A stretch of DNA of 9,155 bases from Candidatus Adiutrix sp. (GTDB lineage Bacteria; Desulfobacterota; Desulfarculia; Adiutricales; Adiutricaceae), in the NCBI GenBank assembly GCA_031273445.1, contig JAISRV010000298.1:1-9155 (forward strand), in the 5' to 3' direction. Position numbers and translations under genes: made by a program. Within the stretch, counting starts at the first letter, position 1, and each line of letters starts with the position of its first letter. Below, piece by piece: positions 7,324-9,155 of this stretch. The notes under the pieces are model-generated. The model made no database searches. It had not been told where the DNA came from and worked only from the letters and a program-made list of their open reading frames with translations.

Positions 7324-9012
7324 ATGAAGCTGAGCGAATTGCTGGAGGCGGTTCCGGAAGCCGGATTGACGGTGATGAATCAGAAAGCCGATCTGGACCG
7401 GCCTGTGGACGGGCTGGACACCTCGGAAACGCCGGATATTGCCAAGTATATCAAACCAAACACCCTGCTGCTGACCACGGCCATGCTGTACCGGGACAAC
7501 CAGAAGGCTCTGGCCAGATTGATCAAGGCGCTGCACCACGCTCAGGCGGCCGGTCTGGCCGTCAAGTTGGGCCGTTTCGTGGCCCATATCTCCCCCGGCG
7601 TCATGAAAAAGGCGGACGAACTTGGTTTTCCGATCCTCAGGGTTCCCATGGACACGACTCTGGGCATCGTGTCCCATATGCTCCAGTCCAGACTGATGAG
7701 GCTGGAAACCAAGCAGTTTCACTACGCCCTCGACATCCAGAAGAAAATCTCCCAGGCCCTGTTCCGCAATTCCTCGCTGGAAGAACTGCTCCGGTACTTC
7801 GCCCGGCTTCTGAACCGGCATGTGCTCTATTACGACTATTTCTTCAATCTCGCCGCCTTCGGAACAGCGCCCTACGGGCATAAAGTGATTCTCAGCGAAA
7901 AGCGTACCCTGGAAATAGGTGATTTGCTGTTGGAGGCATACAAGCTGAAGTCCTTTACCGGCATCGAGGAACTTCTGCTGCAAGGATCGTTCGGGGAAAT
8001 ACACTGCATGGTTTCACCGGTTGTGGCCGGCAATCAATACCCTTTTTTTCTGGTCATTCTGCACGAGGGGCCGATGGTGGAACCCTTTTCCTCTCTGGTC
8101 ACCGAACTGGCCGGCAACGTCTTTTCCTTTTCCACCCACAACCAGAGGCTCCTTTGGGAAAACGAGTGGCGGGCCCAGGAAGAGTTGTTCTTTCGTCTGA
8201 CAGGGGACAGCCGCGCACCGGGCCTGACGAACATTCACCTCATGGCTCCCTGGATGAAGGCCGCCCCCCTGTTCTCCTCATTGGACGGCAACGTCTACCA
8301 GGTGGTGGCCGTGGGGTTCAATGCCCATGGTCTTTCCGGGGAAATGGCCGGCCGGGACCACTTTGAGCTGATCTATCGCTGGCTGAAAAAGAAACTTTCC
8401 CCGATCGGAGAAAACTGCCGGATATTGCCGTTAGTTTCTCAGGGGCGATTCCTGCTGCTGTGGAAGGAAAAGCTGGACAATCTGCCGCCTCAGTTGGAAA
8501 CGCTGTCCGAGGGCCTTTGGAAAATAGTGCCTCTGGATATGCGCTTCGGCCTGGGCAACCAGGCCCACAGTCTGGGATCCTTGCAGCATTCTTATCTGGA
8601 GGCGATCAGCGCTCTGGAAAAAGCCCTGGACCACGGGACCGACCGGGGAGCCGGACGGCTCGTTCACTTCTATTATTCCGAAGGAGCCGAAGAACTGTTC
8701 CAGTTTGTCCCCCGGGAGCATATCAGACATTTCTGTCTGCACATTCTGGGCGAACTGGCCTACCCGGAAAACGAACACAACCTGTACTTCCGTAAAACCC
8801 TGGAGGCCTATCTGAACTGCCAGGGCGACATCACCCGGACCTCGAAAAAAATTTACGTACACCGCAACACCGTGACCTATCGTATGGAGAAAATTCAGCA
8901 TCTTTTGGGAAAACCCCTGGAGGATCCTGATTACTCCCTGATGGTCCGTCTGGCCATTCTTCTGTCCGGACAACAAGGTCATGCCTCCCCCGGTTCCGCC
9001 GGGGCACGTTAG
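7324..9012 (+). CDS. pucR: PucR-family transcriptional regulator of ureide/purine catabolism
   Basis: DNA-binding regulator of 562 residues, divergent from the operon it most likely controls. The N-terminal PucR domain (about 1-125) shows LLLTTAMLYRD (48-58), AGLAVKLGRF (76-85) and GFPILRVP (101-108). A middle region of about 130-450 resembles the degenerate sensor/GGDEF-like part of the CdaR/PucR group, with FGLGN at 408-412. The C-terminal PucR-type helix-turn-helix spans about 488-548, with the conserved core VHRNTVTYRMEKI (512-524) and LEDPDYSLMVRLAILL after it. GGGAGG lies six bases before the ATG. PucR proteins of Gram-positive bacteria respond to purine-degradation intermediates and can activate or repress; ligand and sign here are unknown. 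The symbol is used at family level, since orthology to B. subtilis pucR was not tested. Confidence 0.93.
   Translation: MKLSELLEAVPEAGLTVMNQKADLDRPVDGLDTSETPDIAKYIKPNTLLLTTAMLYRDNQKALARLIKALHHAQAAGLAVKLGRFVAHISPGVMKKADELGFPILRVPMDTTLGIVSHMLQSRLMRLETKQFHYALDIQKKISQALFRNSSLEELLRYFARLLNRHVLYYDYFFNLAAFGTAPYGHKVILSEKRTLEIGDLLLEAYKLKSFTGIEELLLQGSFGEIHCMVSPVVAGNQYPFFLVILHEGPMVEPFSSLVTELAGNVFSFSTHNQRLLWENEWRAQEELFFRLTGDSRAPGLTNIHLMAPWMKAAPLFSSLDGNVYQVVAVGFNAHGLSGEMAGRDHFELIYRWLKKKLSPIGENCRILPLVSQGRFLLLWKEKLDNLPPQLETLSEGLWKIVPLDMRFGLGNQAHSLGSLQHSYLEAISALEKALDHGTDRGAGRLVHFYYSEGAEELFQFVPREHIRHFCLHILGELAYPENEHNLYFRKTLEAYLNCQGDITRTSKKIYVHRNTVTYRMEKIQHLLGKPLEDPDYSLMVRLAILLSGQQGHASPGSAGAR
8988..9004 (+). 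other. GC-rich hairpin at the regulator's 3' end
   Basis: CCCCGG-TTCCG-CCGGGG can form a six-pair stem with a five-base loop inside the last codons of the regulator. No T run follows directly, so it is not a standard intrinsic terminator; it may still mark the transcript end. Confidence 0.25.
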
Positions 9013-9022
9013 AAACTTTCTA
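9010..9022. repeat. Perfect 13-bp palindrome TAGAAACTTTCTA over the stop codon
   Basis: The stop codon TAG of the regulator is the first triplet of a perfect palindrome with a single central base. A one-base loop rules out a normal RNA hairpin, so if it matters it acts as DNA. Chance occurrence is quite possible. Confidence 0.3.
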
Positions 9023-9155
9023 TGTAATTGTTTGAACTCACTGGTGTCCCAAGTTTTAGCAAAAAAAATTATATAATTTGTTGTAATCATTTATGAAACA
9101 CGAGAATTTCGACATGATCGACTTCAACTTTTTTCAAACTGTATGGCAGACTCCG
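9013..9155. other. AT-rich flank downstream of the regulator
   Basis: Composition falls sharply to AT-rich just after the regulator's stop. The stretch holds an A run (9060-9068), a TATAAT at 9072-9077 without a matching -35 box, and a short open frame to the right edge. No gene, repeat family or insertion-sequence end is recognised. Confidence 0.5.
9093..9155 (+). CDS. Possible start of an unidentified gene, cut by the right edge
   Basis: An ATG at 9093 opens a frame of 21 codons still open at the window edge, beginning MKHENFDMIDFNFF. A second in-frame ATG is at 9114. Neither has a clear ribosome site, although TATAAT at 9072-9077 could be a -10 box. The protein start is not recognised, and a frame this short is weak evidence. 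Confidence 0.2.
   Translation, partial: MKHENFDMIDFNFFQTVWQTP

Noticed and set aside
8988..9004. Intrinsic terminator after the regulator
   Set aside because: The GC stem is followed by CACGTTAGAAAC, not by a T run, and lies inside the coding sequence.
1..9155. CRISPR array, tRNA, rRNA or insertion sequence
   Set aside because: No regularly spaced repeats, RNA gene signatures or transposase sequences were seen; nearly all bases lie in the six recognised genes.

Overview
The window holds most of a gene cluster for anaerobic use of allantoate, a purine-derived ureide, as a nitrogen and energy source. Five genes on the minus strand form a tight unit, with gaps of 22, 30, 5 and 12 bases and a good Shine-Dalgarno sequence before each start. 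A PucR-type regulator is divergent on the plus strand. Every enzyme was identified from family motifs recalled by eye; no database search was run.

Layout in the direction of minus-strand transcription: allC (allantoate amidohydrolase, 7136-5886), an MFS transporter (5863-4610), allE (ureidoglycine aminohydrolase, 4579-3785), allD (ureidoglycolate dehydrogenase, 3779-2670), and one open frame from 2657 past the left edge. That last frame joins an FdrA-type protein to a DUF1116/YlbE-type protein. Between allC and the regulator lie 187 bases of control region with a 19-bp dyad. The regulator fills 7324-9012. The last 143 bases are AT-rich and hold no convincing gene.

How the genes work together (inferred from known families): the transporter brings in a ureide. 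AllC turns allantoate into ureidoglycine, CO2 and ammonia. AllE makes S-ureidoglycolate and more ammonia. AllD oxidises this to oxalurate, giving reduced NAD(P). The FdrA-DUF1116 protein would then help cleave oxalurate to oxamate and carbamoyl phosphate, from which a carbamate kinase makes ATP. Gene order follows reaction order. The third transcarbamylase component (YlbF/DUF2877) and the carbamate kinase are not in the window; they would be expected beyond position 1.

The most unusual feature is the fusion. In E. coli, FdrA and YlbE are separate proteins; here I read the frame codon by codon from 2657 to the left edge (885 codons) and found no stop and no plausible internal restart.

Organism: moderately GC-rich by eye, strong AAGGAG-type ribosome sites, an enteric-like set of ureide enzymes but a PucR regulator more typical of Gram-positive bacteria. 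An anaerobic or fermentative bacterium is likely; the phylum cannot be fixed from this sequence.
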